A DNA stretch of 64,000 nucleotides from a virus. The stretch lies in the IMG/VR virus record IMGVR_UViG_3300023174_006137, positions 1 to 64,000 of that record. One strand, written 5' to 3'. The notes below the pieces were generated by a model, which saw nothing but the letters and a program-made list of their open reading frames with translations, searched no databases and was not told where the DNA came from. The stretch's first letter is position 1. Each line of letters begins with the position of its first letter. The translations under genes were made by a program, and so were the position numbers. Of this stretch, positions 43,042 to 51,476 are shown piece after piece.

Positions 43042-43068
43042 ATATTTTTATATTTTTTGATTAAAAAG

Positions 43069-43098
43069 CAAAGATAAAGAAAAAAAATTGAAACAAAA
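43069..43098 (-). promoter_or_regulatory. Bacteroidota-type promoter, short spacer
   Basis: TATCTTTG on the minus strand (43076-43069) with TTTTG upstream (43098-43094). The spacer is 17 bp, two or three shorter than usual. Confidence 0.5.
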
Positions 43099-43181
43099 AA
43101 TTTTTGTGAAACACTTTTTGTTATATATGTTTTGTCGAAGATCGGCAACATCATGATATAATATATACTACTATTATAATA

Positions 43182-43895
43182 CTATATGAATATTTCTTTT
43201 ATGTCATTCATTACAAATTCCATACCTTCGGTTGCTTTTTCTTGTACATGTGTGAAGAATGGTCGTTTTTGTTTTGGAACAATAAATCTTATATCATCTG
43301 GGTCTATATAATAGATTAAACAATTTTCAGGTGTTTCCCAAGGCATACTTGCTGCTGTTTGTACTTGCATTGAAGTTCCAACTATAATTAAAATATCAGC
43401 CTCATAAATTGCATTTAAAGAATTTTGATATTCCTCGTAAGGTAAGTTTTCACCAAATAATATAATATCAGGACGCATTTGTGCACCATCAGGACATACA
43501 TCACCTGGTTTTACATCATCAATATAATCAATAACATATGCAGGATTAAATGATGAACGCAATTTTGATAAATCACCATGTAAATGATATATAGTTGAAC
43601 TACCAGCCTTTTCATGAAGATTATCAATATTCTGTGTTACTACGGTAACATCAAATAATTCTTCTAATTCTTTACAAATTAAATGAGCCTTATTTGGTTT
43701 GATTGTTTTCATTTCATTTTTTCGTAAATTGTAAAACTTACAAAAATTTTCCAAATTATTTTTTATAGCATATGGTGTTGCTACATCTTCAATTTTGAAT
43801 TCATTCCAATAACCATCTGCTGAATCACGAAATGTTCTAACACCAGATTCTTTGCTAATACCAGCTCCGGTTAAAATTACTATTTTTCTTTTCAT
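43182..43895 (-). CDS. sirtuin (Sir2/CobB-type NAD-dependent deacylase)
   Basis: A 237-residue protein. GAGISKESGVRTFRD (NAD-binding start), TQNIDNLHEKAG, catalytic His106 in YHLHGDL, RPDIILFGE and IVGTSMQVQTAA are all present. The four zinc cysteines of most sirtuins are absent, as in Bacteroidota CobB-type proteins with HGEL.K.RS in that place. It may remove acyl groups from host or phage proteins, or consume NAD. It ends with TAG and is the last gene of a minus-strand run 43.2-45.2 kb. Confidence 0.88.
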   Translation of the reverse strand: MKRKIVILTGAGISKESGVRTFRDSADGYWNEFKIEDVATPYAIKNNLENFCKFYNLRKNEMKTIKPNKAHLICKELEELFDVTVVTQNIDNLHEKAGSSTIYHLHGDLSKLRSSFNPAYVIDYIDDVKPGDVCPDGAQMRPDIILFGENLPYEEYQNSLNAIYEADILIIVGTSMQVQTAASMPWETPENCLIYYIDPDDIRFIVPKQKRPFFTHVQEKATEGMEFVMNDIKEIFI

Positions 43896-43903
43896 ATTAT
43901 CTA

Positions 43904-44197
43904 TTAATCAATTATTTTAATTACTTTACCAAATACATTTTTAGTCCAACCATTTACATATCCATGATTATTAGAGATTTGAACTCCTTTTATATCATTT
44001 TTTGCTGTTACTAAGTGAGTATAGTAAGAACCTTTAACTTTACAAAATACTATATCACCAATTTTTACTTCTTCTAATGTAATTGGTGCCAAAATATGTT
44101 TTTGATTTGATTTTATAAGAGGTGTCATTGAATTTCCTTTTTCAGATGTTTCGAATGTTTTACCTTCTTGTAATAATTTTTGTTTATAGTGTATCAT
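43904..44197 (-). CDS. S24/S26-like serine peptidase domain protein
   Basis: A 97-residue protein: EKGNSMTPLIKSNQKHILAPI with the S-M-x-P motif (catalytic-type Ser), then IGDIVFCKVKGSYYTHLVTA and ISNNHGYVNGWT. This is the compact S24/signal-peptidase beta fold. No Lys is found at the usual place after the second strand and there is no membrane segment, so it may be a non-secretory or inactive member. Confidence 0.65.
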   Translation of the reverse strand: MIHYKQKLLQEGKTFETSEKGNSMTPLIKSNQKHILAPITLEEVKIGDIVFCKVKGSYYTHLVTAKNDIKGVQISNNHGYVNGWTKNVFGKVIKIID

Positions 44198-44199
44198 AC

Positions 44200-44709
44200 T
44201 TAATCTTTATCATAAATAATTTTCAAATTTTCCAATTGTTTACACATATTGTTTATAAAATCGTTAAAATAATTTAATTCTATGTTATAGTTTCTATAAG
44301 TAATCATTTGCCAAATAAATTCATCTGTTTTTTTAAATAGATTTTTTGATAAGTGAAAATTATTACTATTACATAATTCATATAAATAATGATAATTAAA
44401 ATCAATAGGTAATTTTAATCTTAAGTGTGATTCATAATAAATATGATTTTCATTTTTTATTTGTTCTGGTTGCAATTCAACTTTTTGTCTAATTACTTTA
44501 TATTTGGTTTCTAAATTAGAAACTAGATAATTTAGTGTAGAAAGATAATGACTTCCTGAATGTTTCGAGGAAGTCATTACTTGATATAAAAAATTATCTT
44601 TATTTTGTGTTTCAATTATAATAGGTTTAACACCTATATTAGAACAAAATGATTTAAATTCTTCTAAATTATCGCAATTGGATATTGTTATATGGATCTC
44701 GTAATTCAT
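44200..44709 (-). CDS. hypothetical protein with His-containing strands
   Basis: A 169-residue protein starting MNYEIHITISNCDNLEEF, with a central YYESHLRLKL segment. The two E-I-H / E-S-H strands recur in a family I cannot name. It overlaps the start of the glucosaminidase gene's end by 41 bases. Function unknown. Confidence 0.6.
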   Translation of the reverse strand: MNYEIHITISNCDNLEEFKSFCSNIGVKPIIIETQNKDNFLYQVMTSSKHSGSHYLSTLNYLVSNLETKYKVIRQKVELQPEQIKNENHIYYESHLRLKLPIDFNYHYLYELCNSNNFHLSKNLFKKTDEFIWQMITYRNYNIELNYFNDFINNMCKQLENLKIIYDKD

Positions 44710-45178
44710 ATTTATTAGAAAGTTTAATTAATTTCTTTTTATAATCAGGAGATTTGGCATAATTTCTATGCAAATACGCTATATATTGTGCTTTCGTTTT
44801 TATATTATTTCTGGCAAAAACATAATCTTGATATAATTTATAATCAGCAATACATTGAAACCAATGTGAATATTTAGCATAACCATGATTATTAACAGCA
44901 AATGTTTCTCTTTTAGATGGAACCGTCATGCCTAAAAGATTATTATTTATTTTGCATAATTTTGAAGTTAAATAACCGGATTCAATCATAATTTGTGATA
45001 ACACAACTTTTGGAAATCTAATGTTATTTAGCAATAAAGCTACATAAACATTTTCTTCTGTAAGATTAGAATCAATTGATATTGGTTTATTATTTTCTGG
45101 CGCTGAGTTTGCTTTTTGGCTATTATTTACTAAAAAAATAGATAAAAACAAGCAAAAGCAAATGATTAATTTTTTCAT
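44669..45178 (-). CDS. secreted glucosaminidase-type cell-wall hydrolase
   Basis: A 169-residue protein with a signal peptide (MKKLIICFCLFLSIFLVNNSQKANSA) and a glucosaminidase domain (Bax/LytG type): PKVVLSQIMIESGYLTSKL with the catalytic-type Glu in IESG, NNLLGMTVPSKR, HGYAKYSHWFQCIADYKLYQDYVF. It would cleave the sugar backbone of peptidoglycan from the periplasm, for lysis or host-wall remodelling. It has a canonical host-type promoter, which suggests early rather than late expression. Confidence 0.8.
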   Translation of the reverse strand: MKKLIICFCLFLSIFLVNNSQKANSAPENNKPISIDSNLTEENVYVALLLNNIRFPKVVLSQIMIESGYLTSKLCKINNNLLGMTVPSKRETFAVNNHGYAKYSHWFQCIADYKLYQDYVFARNNIKTKAQYIAYLHRNYAKSPDYKKKLIKLSNKYELRDPYNNIQLR

Positions 45179-45200
45179 ATGTTATTTGTTTTTATTTTTG

Positions 45201-45231
45201 CAAAAATACAATAAAAAATTGAGATTTCAAA
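45201..45231 (-). promoter_or_regulatory. Bacteroidota-type promoter
   Basis: Minus-strand TTTG (45231-45228), 19-bp spacer, TATTTTTG (45208-45201), upstream of the glucosaminidase gene. Confidence 0.65.
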
Positions 45232-45278
45232 AAAATTTAAAATCTCAATTAAATTATAGTATATTTTATATATAAAGT

Positions 45279-45551
45279 TTAAATTTCTGAATTTTTAGCT
45301 GCTGTATTCCAGCCATTATTCCAAGCTGTAATTAAATTTGGATTTGGAAATTGTTCTTTTTCATAAGGATTTTCTTTTTCATTTTTTTCAAATGCTTCAA
45401 AACCTTTTTGAAAAGCAATTGTTTCATCATCATAAGAATAACCTCTGTATGGTAGTGTAATAGTATTATTTAATTCAGGTGTTCCTCTATTTCCAGCAGT
45501 CCAAACCGCACCAACATAAAAATTTTCATTAAATAATTTAATATACTTCAT
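45279..45551 (-). CDS. leader-bearing small protein
   Basis: A 90-residue protein starting MKYIKLFNEN (F-N-E|N), one of the clearest leader copies. The rest is Asn/Tyr/Glu-rich (TAGNRGTPELNNTITLPYRGYSYDDE; C-terminal ITAWNNGWNTAAKNSEI). A variant late-type motif (TTTATATATA) precedes the ATG. Function unknown. Confidence 0.6.
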   Translation of the reverse strand: MKYIKLFNENFYVGAVWTAGNRGTPELNNTITLPYRGYSYDDETIAFQKGFEAFEKNEKENPYEKEQFPNPNLITAWNNGWNTAAKNSEI

Positions 45552-45562
45552 TTAGTATATAT

Positions 45563-45592
45563 AAAAAAAGCACAAAATTGAGTGCTTTTTAA
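45563..45592 (-). terminator. intrinsic terminator
   Basis: AAAAAGCAC (45565-45573) pairs with GTGCTTTTT (45582-45590). It ends the membrane-protein gene upstream on the minus strand. Confidence 0.75.
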
Positions 45593-45611
45593 ACCAGAAA
45601 ATAAATTAAAA

Positions 45612-46145
45612 TTATTTTTTCTTAGTATTAGATAGTTTAGCTTCCATTTCATGGAAAATTTTATCACCAATTTTTTGGTAGAAACTTTCTAATTTATAGA
45701 AAATGCGGTTGAAGATTTTAACAATAGGATTGCTAATTAAAGTCCAAATACCAGAAATTGGCCAGTAAATCATCCAGTGCGTAATCAGAACTTTATTTTC
45801 AGATGCCTGGAATTTACCCTCGCTTGCATTAACATAAGGGTCGTGTAATTTTTTATTACTTAAATCAATTAGATGAAGATACCATTTTACAATTGAGTAA
45901 AGTGTTCCTGCAACAAAATAGCCGACAAAAAGTAATAAAGAATAACCCCAATTCTGAGCAATCCAAGTAAAAATAGTTTTCATTTCAACTTGACATCCTA
46001 GTTTGTAAAGAGCAAACATTGTTGCTACAAATACAACATCAGCCCAGCCTTCATTCTCGTTTTCAATAAGTGCAACGATGCTACAAAACGATACAAAAAG
46101 TAGCACCCAAAATCCAATGGATCCAAATAAAAAAAGTGTTAGCAT
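45612..46145 (-). CDS. multi-pass membrane protein
   Basis: A 177-residue protein with hydrophobic segments at about residues 3-26 (LFLFGSIGFWVLLFVSFCSIVALI), 36-50, 66-88 (NWGYSLLLFVGYFVAGTLYSIV) and 122-140 (WMIYWPISGIWTLISNPIV), then a charged coiled-coil tail. Codon choice is more G+C-rich than in neighbouring genes. It stands alone between a canonical host-type promoter and a terminator, so early, strong expression is likely. Function unknown; the host membrane is the expected site. Confidence 0.65.
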   Translation of the reverse strand: MLTLFLFGSIGFWVLLFVSFCSIVALIENENEGWADVVFVATMFALYKLGCQVEMKTIFTWIAQNWGYSLLLFVGYFVAGTLYSIVKWYLHLIDLSNKKLHDPYVNASEGKFQASENKVLITHWMIYWPISGIWTLISNPIVKIFNRIFYKLESFYQKIGDKIFHEMEAKLSNTKKK

Positions 46146-46177
46146 AAATCTTTTATGTTTTAATTGTTTATAAAACG

Positions 46178-46210
46178 CAAAGATACACTAACACTTTTAA
46201 TTTAACAAAA
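46178..46210 (-). promoter_or_regulatory. Bacteroidota-type promoter
   Basis: Minus-strand TTTTG (46210-46206), 20-bp spacer, TATCTTTG (46185-46178). Confidence 0.7.
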
Positions 46211-46220
46211 AAGTTTATAT

Positions 46221-46745
46221 TTATTTTTTCTTAATTTCTTTTGGTTTTAAAGTCATTAACCATTTATTACCTTCTAATTTAGGTAGAGCTTCAGGTGCTC
46301 CTACATTTTCAACTAAGGTTGCGAATTTTAGCATTACTAATTCACCTCTTTCGGGCATCATATTTTGTCTACCTCTTAATTGAATAATACATTTTACTTT
46401 ATCACCATCTTCTAAAAACTCAACTGCTTTTCTTGATTTGGTATTTAGATCATTATCAGCAATTTCACAAGAAAGTTTAATTTCATGTATTTGGTTTTTA
46501 GCAGCATTTTTTTTACTTTCTTTTTGCTTTTTATGAAGATTATAAAGGAATTTATTGTATTCTTCAATTTTTACAACTGGTATTCCATTACCTTCGGAAA
46601 TTACAATTAAATCTTTTTGTTGATTAAAAGCAATTTTTAATGCTTCTGTTGTTGACAATATAACCGGTTCGCCATTACCGACTAACCTTACTTGCGTTGT
46701 TTTAATATCCGTGTTAATTCTGTGCAGCTTTTCAGGCTTTTTCAT
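46221..46745 (-). CDS. infC: translation initiation factor IF-3
   Basis: A 174-residue protein, close to the 180 of E. coli IF-3. The N-domain has HRINTDIKTTQVRLVGNGEP...ALKIAFNQQKDLIVISEGNGIPVVKIEEYNKFLY; a Lys-rich linker helix follows (HKKQKESKKNAAKNQIHEIKLS); the C-domain has the family's ADNDLNTKSRKAVEFLEDGDKVKCIIQLRGRQNMMPERGELVML. IF-3 binds the 30S subunit and controls start-codon choice and subunit separation. It starts with ATG, not the rare AUU of bacterial infC, so the usual autoregulation may be absent. It has its own host-type promoter. Confidence 0.9.
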   Translation of the reverse strand: MKKPEKLHRINTDIKTTQVRLVGNGEPVILSTTEALKIAFNQQKDLIVISEGNGIPVVKIEEYNKFLYNLHKKQKESKKNAAKNQIHEIKLSCEIADNDLNTKSRKAVEFLEDGDKVKCIIQLRGRQNMMPERGELVMLKFATLVENVGAPEALPKLEGNKWLMTLKPKEIKKK

Positions 46746-46775
46746 TAAAAGAAATTTTTGTTACGAATTTTTATA

Positions 46776-46808
46776 CAAAATTAAGAAAAAGTTTTTAATT
46801 AATCAAAA
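46776..46808 (-). promoter_or_regulatory. Bacteroidota-type promoter
   Basis: Minus-strand TTTTG (46808-46804), 20-bp spacer, TAATTTTG (46783-46776), driving the IF-3 gene. Confidence 0.65.
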
Positions 46809-47338
46809 AATTTTTTAAAACTCTTTAGGTATTTAAATGTATTATTTTCTTTTAAATCATTTAACATTTTAAGATATTTATAATATGCTTCTTTATCATT
46901 TTTATCAAGAGCTTTTTGGATTTCTTCTTTTATTTCTTCTGATGAAAGTGGGTTTTCGGTTAATTTCATTGCTAATGCTGGATTTTCTCCTTCTATTTCA
47001 ATTTTTATATTTTGTCCAAAAAGGTGTCTTAATCTTGATTCTAAGTAATCATGTAAACTTTGGTTTGTAAAATCAAAAAATTGTCCTTCACTTTCATTTA
47101 AAATCTCGATAAGAACCTGTATAAAATCTGCCAACGAATTTTCAGTTTCTTCAGTATAATTGATAGAAATATTAATATTTCTATCACCTCCATATTCGTG
47201 AAAATTAAATTCAATTTGATTATTATTTTTTTTTAAAAATAATTCTGATCCTCCTTCGATAGGAATTCTATATTGACCAGCAATTTCTTGGTAGTTTATA
47301 TCAGTAAAATCTAAAAAATCACCTAAATTATTTAACAT
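46799..47338 (-). CDS. hypothetical protein with C-terminal leader-like segment
   Basis: A 179-residue acidic protein. The last 11 residues, KYLKSFKKFFD, resemble the N-terminal leader of other proteins here (MKYLKKF, MRYLKSF) but sit at the C-terminus. The middle is helical (SSEEIKEEIQKALDKNDKEAYYKYLKML). Function unknown. Confidence 0.6.
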   Translation of the reverse strand: MLNNLGDFLDFTDINYQEIAGQYRIPIEGGSELFLKKNNNQIEFNFHEYGGDRNINISINYTEETENSLADFIQVLIEILNESEGQFFDFTNQSLHDYLESRLRHLFGQNIKIEIEGENPALAMKLTENPLSSEEIKEEIQKALDKNDKEAYYKYLKMLNDLKENNTFKYLKSFKKFFD

Positions 47339-47447
47339 TTATTTTATATTTTTTATGTATATATTTAATTTTTATGTGTTGAAAATTTCATTAATTCAAA
47401 ACTTTACTTTATATTTGCAATATACTCTTATAAATGTTTATTTGGAT

Positions 47448-47936
47448 ATGCAAATTAAAATAACACCAGAGGACATCGTTAAGCGTGGTATGTGGGATTT
47501 CTACACATATTACATTATCGGTTCAGAAAAAGAGTCACAAGAACTTTTAAAGAAAAATGAAGAATTTATTTTATCTGAAAAAGATGCAATTGTAATCGGT
47601 TTATTGAAAGTAATGGAAACAGATAATCTTATACATAGGTTTAATGATTATTTGGTTCATTTTTTATCAATTCGTTCAATAAAAGAAAAATCTGATGCAT
47701 TAATTAAAAAGAAAACATTAGAATCTGCAATTGAAAAATTTATGGGTAAATTTCCTATTTATTGGAAAGCACCTATAAATTATCAAAATTCTTTAAAAGA
47801 TTTAAAAGTATATGTGGATGATTTAAACGCAAAAATTTCAGAACTTGAAGTAATGGCAGTTACAATTCAAAATATAAGTTATGATTTTTATTCAACCAAT
47901 GCAATAAGGAAAATGTTAAATTTTAATAACTACTAA
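47448..47936 (+). CDS. hypothetical protein upstream of GrpE
   Basis: A 162-residue helical protein from the ATG at 47448 (MQIKITPEDIVKRGMWDFYTYY). The frame opens earlier at 47355, but that part spans a TATATTTG box at 47410-47417, so it is taken as promoter. It lies 6 bases before the grpE gene. Family unknown. Confidence 0.6.
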   Translation: MQIKITPEDIVKRGMWDFYTYYIIGSEKESQELLKKNEEFILSEKDAIVIGLLKVMETDNLIHRFNDYLVHFLSIRSIKEKSDALIKKKTLESAIEKFMGKFPIYWKAPINYQNSLKDLKVYVDDLNAKISELEVMAVTIQNISYDFYSTNAIRKMLNFNNY

Positions 47937-47942
47937 TATAAT

Positions 47943-48434
47943 ATGAATAACAAATTAGATTTAGAACAACTAGCCTTTGATAATCCTAATGATTTTGAAT
48001 TAGGTGGCAAAATTAGAAAAACAATTAATGAACAAGATAATTTGGATGAATTACAACCAGATTGGAAAGATCTTTATTTAAGATTATCAGCAGAATTTGA
48101 TAATTTCCGCAAAAGAGTTCAAAAAGAAAAAGAAGATTTAGTTATTTCAACTAAAACGGCTATGATTGAGCCTATTCTTGATTTAGATAATGATTTATCT
48201 ATTGCGGCTAAACATTCTAATGATCCAGGTATTAGTTTAATTATATCTAAATTAGATAAATTTTTACAAAATCAAGGAATACAAACTGTTCAAACAGATA
48301 CTTATGATGAGAATTTACATGAAGTTGTTGCTATCACACAAACAGGTAGTAAGAAAATTCATGAAGTTGCATCAAAAGGTTATATGATTGGAGATAAAAT
48401 AATAAGATATCCAAAGATTGTTCTTTCTGAATAA
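47943..48434 (+). CDS. grpE: GrpE nucleotide exchange factor
   Basis: A 163-residue protein, shorter than the 197 of E. coli GrpE. LYLRLSAEFDNFRKRVQKEKED is the family's central coiled-coil signature. The C-terminal beta wing is ENLHEVVAITQTGSKKIHEVASKGYMIGDKIIRYPKIVLSE. It frees ADP from DnaK. With DnaJ at 49153 it could retune the host DnaK; no DnaK gene is in this window. Confidence 0.88.
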   Translation: MNNKLDLEQLAFDNPNDFELGGKIRKTINEQDNLDELQPDWKDLYLRLSAEFDNFRKRVQKEKEDLVISTKTAMIEPILDLDNDLSIAAKHSNDPGISLIISKLDKFLQNQGIQTVQTDTYDENLHEVVAITQTGSKKIHEVASKGYMIGDKIIRYPKIVLSE

Positions 48435-48450
48435 TTTTGGATATCTTATT
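48401..48450. repeat. inverted repeat across the grpE stop
   Basis: AATAAGATATCCAAA (48401-48415) and its perfect complement (48436-48450), 15-bp arms with a 20-base loop that contains the grpE stop codon. It lies between the convergent grpE and endolysin genes and may act as a terminator or RNA-stabilising hairpin. Confidence 0.65.
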
Positions 48451-48463
48451 GTAAGTTAATTAA

Positions 48464-49057
48464 TTAAGCTAAAAGATTATAAAATTCTTTAGTGTGCTTT
48501 TTTCTATCTTCTAAACCGATAGTCCCACCATTAACACATTTGGTAACAGCAGTGATTACATCATCACCTATGCCTGCATCACATTTTTTAACACAATTTT
48601 TGCTAAAAAACCATGCAGCAGAAGCAAGAGCATATTTGGTTGCAACTAAATCTGGATTAGCAGTTAAATCTTCACCGATGGCTGCGCCAAATGCTTTGTA
48701 ATTATCTTTACCAGTTAATTGTATAAAACCACGACCGTGAAATTTATAGCCTTCACCAGATGCTTCATTGCCATTTCCCATACGATTTCCGTATACTAAA
48801 TTAGCTATTTTTTGTGGATTTCTATGGTAAGCAGCAGTATCTTTACCTTTAAAGTATTTTGGGAAAATAGCCAAAAGTCTATCTCCTGAATAATTAAGGT
48901 TTTCTTTAACAAGTGAAAAATTACCTGATTCATGTCCTGCTTGACCTAGGAAATGTGCTAAACGATAAGGAGTATTAATTTCAAACTTTTCCATTACTAA
49001 TGGAATTTGAGCTAATACTGAATCTGGAATGTGTCCTTTTAATTTGTCCAAGTTCAT
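48464..49057 (-). CDS. GH19-type endolysin
   Basis: A 197-residue protein. RLAHFLGQAGHESGNFSLVKENLNYSGDRLL carries the catalytic-type Glu in HESG. YHRNPQKIANLVYGNRMGNGNEASGEGYKFHGRGFIQLTGKDNY is the second GH19 signature with a second Glu. No signal peptide is seen, so it needs a holin or similar for export. It would cut peptidoglycan at lysis. No wall-binding domain is attached. Confidence 0.9.
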   Translation of the reverse strand: MNLDKLKGHIPDSVLAQIPLVMEKFEINTPYRLAHFLGQAGHESGNFSLVKENLNYSGDRLLAIFPKYFKGKDTAAYHRNPQKIANLVYGNRMGNGNEASGEGYKFHGRGFIQLTGKDNYKAFGAAIGEDLTANPDLVATKYALASAAWFFSKNCVKKCDAGIGDDVITAVTKCVNGGTIGLEDRKKHTKEFYNLLA

Positions 49058-49152
49058 ATAATAATCTTTTTTTATTATATATAACTTTTAAAAAACAATT
49101 TTATTAATTTTTAATATAAACAGTTGCAAATACTAAAAAAAATAATTTTAAT

Positions 49153-50193
49153 ATGAATCCATATGAAATTTTAGGTGTTGATAAGTCAGCATCACCCGAT
49201 GAAATAAAAAAAGCATATAGAAAATTATCAAAAGAACATCATCCAGATAGAGGTGGTAATGAAGAAACATTTAAAGATGTTGCTGCTGCTTATGATATTC
49301 TTTCCGATCCAGAAAAAAAGCAAAATTTTGATATGTTTGGTGATGCTAAAGGTAATCCAAACCCATTTAGTGGAGGTTTTGGCGGCTTTGGTGGAGGTTT
49401 TGGCGGCTTTGATGATTTTGTGTCACAGATGTTTGGTGGAAGAAGAGGACAACCTCAACAAAGAAAAGGTTCTAATATAGGTGTTAGAGTTCAAATGTCT
49501 ATTTTAGACACTTTGCAAGGAGCATCAAAAACAGTAAAATATGTTAAAGAGGAAAAATGCAATACTTGTGATGGCAAAGGTGGTAGTGATATTTCAAATT
49601 GTGGCACTTGTAATGGCACCGGTCAATATGCGCAAACTATGCAAACACCATTTGGTATTATGCAACAAGTTGTTTCATGTCCTAAATGTAATGGCGAAGG
49701 TAAAACTATTAAAACACCTTGTAATACCTGTAAAGGTTCTGGTGTTACTTCAAAAAATGAAAGTGTTAATGTAACAATACCTGCTGGAACTCATAATGGT
49801 CAAAATTTAACTATGCCGGGTGGTGGAAATTATATTCGTGATGGTATTGCTGGTGATTTAATTGTAATAATTGAGGAAATAGCTGATCCTAATTTTAAAC
49901 GAGAAGTTACACCAGATGGAATTACTAACAATATGAAACATGATATTTGGATTTCTATTTCAGATGCAGTTCTTGGTGCTAAAAAAATAATTAAAGCGCC
50001 ACTTGGTGATTTATCGTTTAATATAGAACCTGGTTGTCCAAGTGGAAAAATTTTCAAATTTAATGGTAAAGGTTATCCAACAAATAGTGGACACGGAACT
50101 GGACATTTATATGTAACGGTAAATGTTAAAATACCAACTAGTGTCACAGATGAAACAAAAACATTATTTGAGGAATTAAGAAAATATGATTAA
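49153..50193 (+). CDS. dnaJ: DnaJ co-chaperone
   Basis: A 346-residue complete DnaJ. J-domain with His30-Pro31-Asp32 (residues 1-65). The Gly/Phe linker has two near-identical GGFGGFGG units. The zinc domain has four CxxC modules ([32 protein letters not shown]), followed by the C-terminal substrate-binding part. It stimulates DnaK ATPase and passes on substrates. It may help fold capsid or tail proteins. Confidence 0.93.
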   Translation: MNPYEILGVDKSASPDEIKKAYRKLSKEHHPDRGGNEETFKDVAAAYDILSDPEKKQNFDMFGDAKGNPNPFSGGFGGFGGGFGGFDDFVSQMFGGRRGQPQQRKGSNIGVRVQMSILDTLQGASKTVKYVKEEKCNTCDGKGGSDISNCGTCNGTGQYAQTMQTPFGIMQQVVSCPKCNGEGKTIKTPCNTCKGSGVTSKNESVNVTIPAGTHNGQNLTMPGGGNYIRDGIAGDLIVIIEEIADPNFKREVTPDGITNNMKHDIWISISDAVLGAKKIIKAPLGDLSFNIEPGCPSGKIFKFNGKGYPTNSGHGTGHLYVTVNVKIPTSVTDETKTLFEELRKYD

Positions 50194-50223
50194 ACAAAAT
50201 TAATTTTTGACATACATATAAAG

Positions 50224-50520
50224 ATGAAACATGAACTAAAAATAGAATATAAAGATACAAAAACATTCTCCAATTTCATAAAATCATGTTATGATAATGG
50301 AGTTTTGGTAAATAAAGATGCAAAAATAATTTTTGATAAAAAAAGTAACTTTTATAATTTATGTAAAGGATTATCTAATCATACCATTCGTTTAACTAAT
50401 GAAGAATTAATTGATGGTAGTTTAAGATTTTCTATTCAAGAAGAAGGTGAAATAATAGCATTATATCCTTGTTCTATAATTTATGAAATGGACGATAATA
50501 AATACTCATTTGTAATTTAA
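50224..50520 (+). CDS. hypothetical protein, 98 aa
   Basis: A small soluble protein (MKHELKIEYKDTKTFSNFIKSCYDNG; C-terminus YPCSIIYEMDDNKYSFVI). It lies 30 bases after dnaJ and 4 bases before the GMP reductase gene, in the same probable operon. Family unknown. Confidence 0.55.
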   Translation: MKHELKIEYKDTKTFSNFIKSCYDNGVLVNKDAKIIFDKKSNFYNLCKGLSNHTIRLTNEELIDGSLRFSIQEEGEIIALYPCSIIYEMDDNKYSFVI

Positions 50521-50524
50521 TAAT

Positions 50525-51475
50525 ATGAAATTTGATTTTGAACAAATAAATTTAATTCCACAAAAATGTATAGTGGAATCTCGTTCCGAATGTGATACTT
50601 CTGTCAAATTCGGAAATTTTACTTTTAATATGCCCATAGTTCCAGCAAACATGGAATGTGTTATTGATGAAACATTAGCAACAATTTTATCTAATAAAGG
50701 ATATTTTTATATAATGCATCGATTTGCTGATACATTAAAGTTTGTTAGAAACTACAATAATGCTAATTTAATTAGCGATAAAAAAATGCCAATATCTATT
50801 TCAATTGGTGTTAATCAAGATTCTTATGATTTAATTAACACTATTATATATGAAAAATTGAATGTTGATTATATAACAATTGATATTGCACATGGACATG
50901 CCATTAAAATGGAAAAAATGATAAAATGGTTAAGAGAAAAATTACCAAATGTTTATATAATTGCTGGTAATGTTTCTACAAAAGAAGCTGTTTTAGATTT
51001 AAAAAATTGGGGTGCTGATTGCGTTAAAGTAGGTATAGGACCAGGTTCAGCTTGCACAACTTGGCCTTCAACTGGTTTTGGTTCTCGTAATTGTCAAGCA
51101 TCGACTATACTAGAATGCGCTTCTGATGGTGTTGATATAATTGCTGATGGTGGAATTAAAGTTCCAGCTGATATAGCAAAAGCATTAGTTTTAGGTGCTA
51201 AAATGGTTATGGTTGGTGGTATGTTATCGGGATTTAAAGATTCGCCAGGTAATTTAATTGATTTTAATGGAATTAAGAAAAAAGAATTTTGGGGTTCAGC
51301 ATCCGCCTTTCAATCAAATAAAAAAAATAGAATTGAAGGAACAAAAAATCTAATTGATTATAAAGATAAATCAATTTTAGATGAAATTAATTATTTACAA
51401 GAATGTTTACAATCGTCTATAAGTTATGGCGGAGGTAAAGATTTATCTTGTTTGAAAAACGTAAAATGGCAATAA
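50525..51475 (+). CDS. guaC: GMP reductase
   Basis: A 316-residue IMPDH/GMPR-family barrel without CBS domains. It matches the GuaC2 (YumD) type: [75 protein letters not shown] with catalytic Cys177, IIADGGI, and FWGSASAFQ...IEGTK...[17 protein letters not shown] and the C-terminal LQSSISY element favour GMP reductase over IMP dehydrogenase. It converts GMP to IMP and ammonia with NADPH. One base separates it from purB. Confidence 0.9.
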   Translation: MKFDFEQINLIPQKCIVESRSECDTSVKFGNFTFNMPIVPANMECVIDETLATILSNKGYFYIMHRFADTLKFVRNYNNANLISDKKMPISISIGVNQDSYDLINTIIYEKLNVDYITIDIAHGHAIKMEKMIKWLREKLPNVYIIAGNVSTKEAVLDLKNWGADCVKVGIGPGSACTTWPSTGFGSRNCQASTILECASDGVDIIADGGIKVPADIAKALVLGAKMVMVGGMLSGFKDSPGNLIDFNGIKKKEFWGSASAFQSNKKNRIEGTKNLIDYKDKSILDEINYLQECLQSSISYGGGKDLSCLKNVKWQ

Positions 51476-51476
51476 A

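Noticed and set aside
47355-47447. N-terminal extension MYIFNFYVLKISLIQNF... of the gene upstream of grpE
   Set aside because: The stretch contains a TATATTTG promoter-like box, and the next ATG at 47448 starts a normal hydrophilic protein.
49372-49411. Tandem repeat in DNA
   Set aside because: It encodes the Gly/Phe-rich linker normal for DnaJ, so it is not a separate element.
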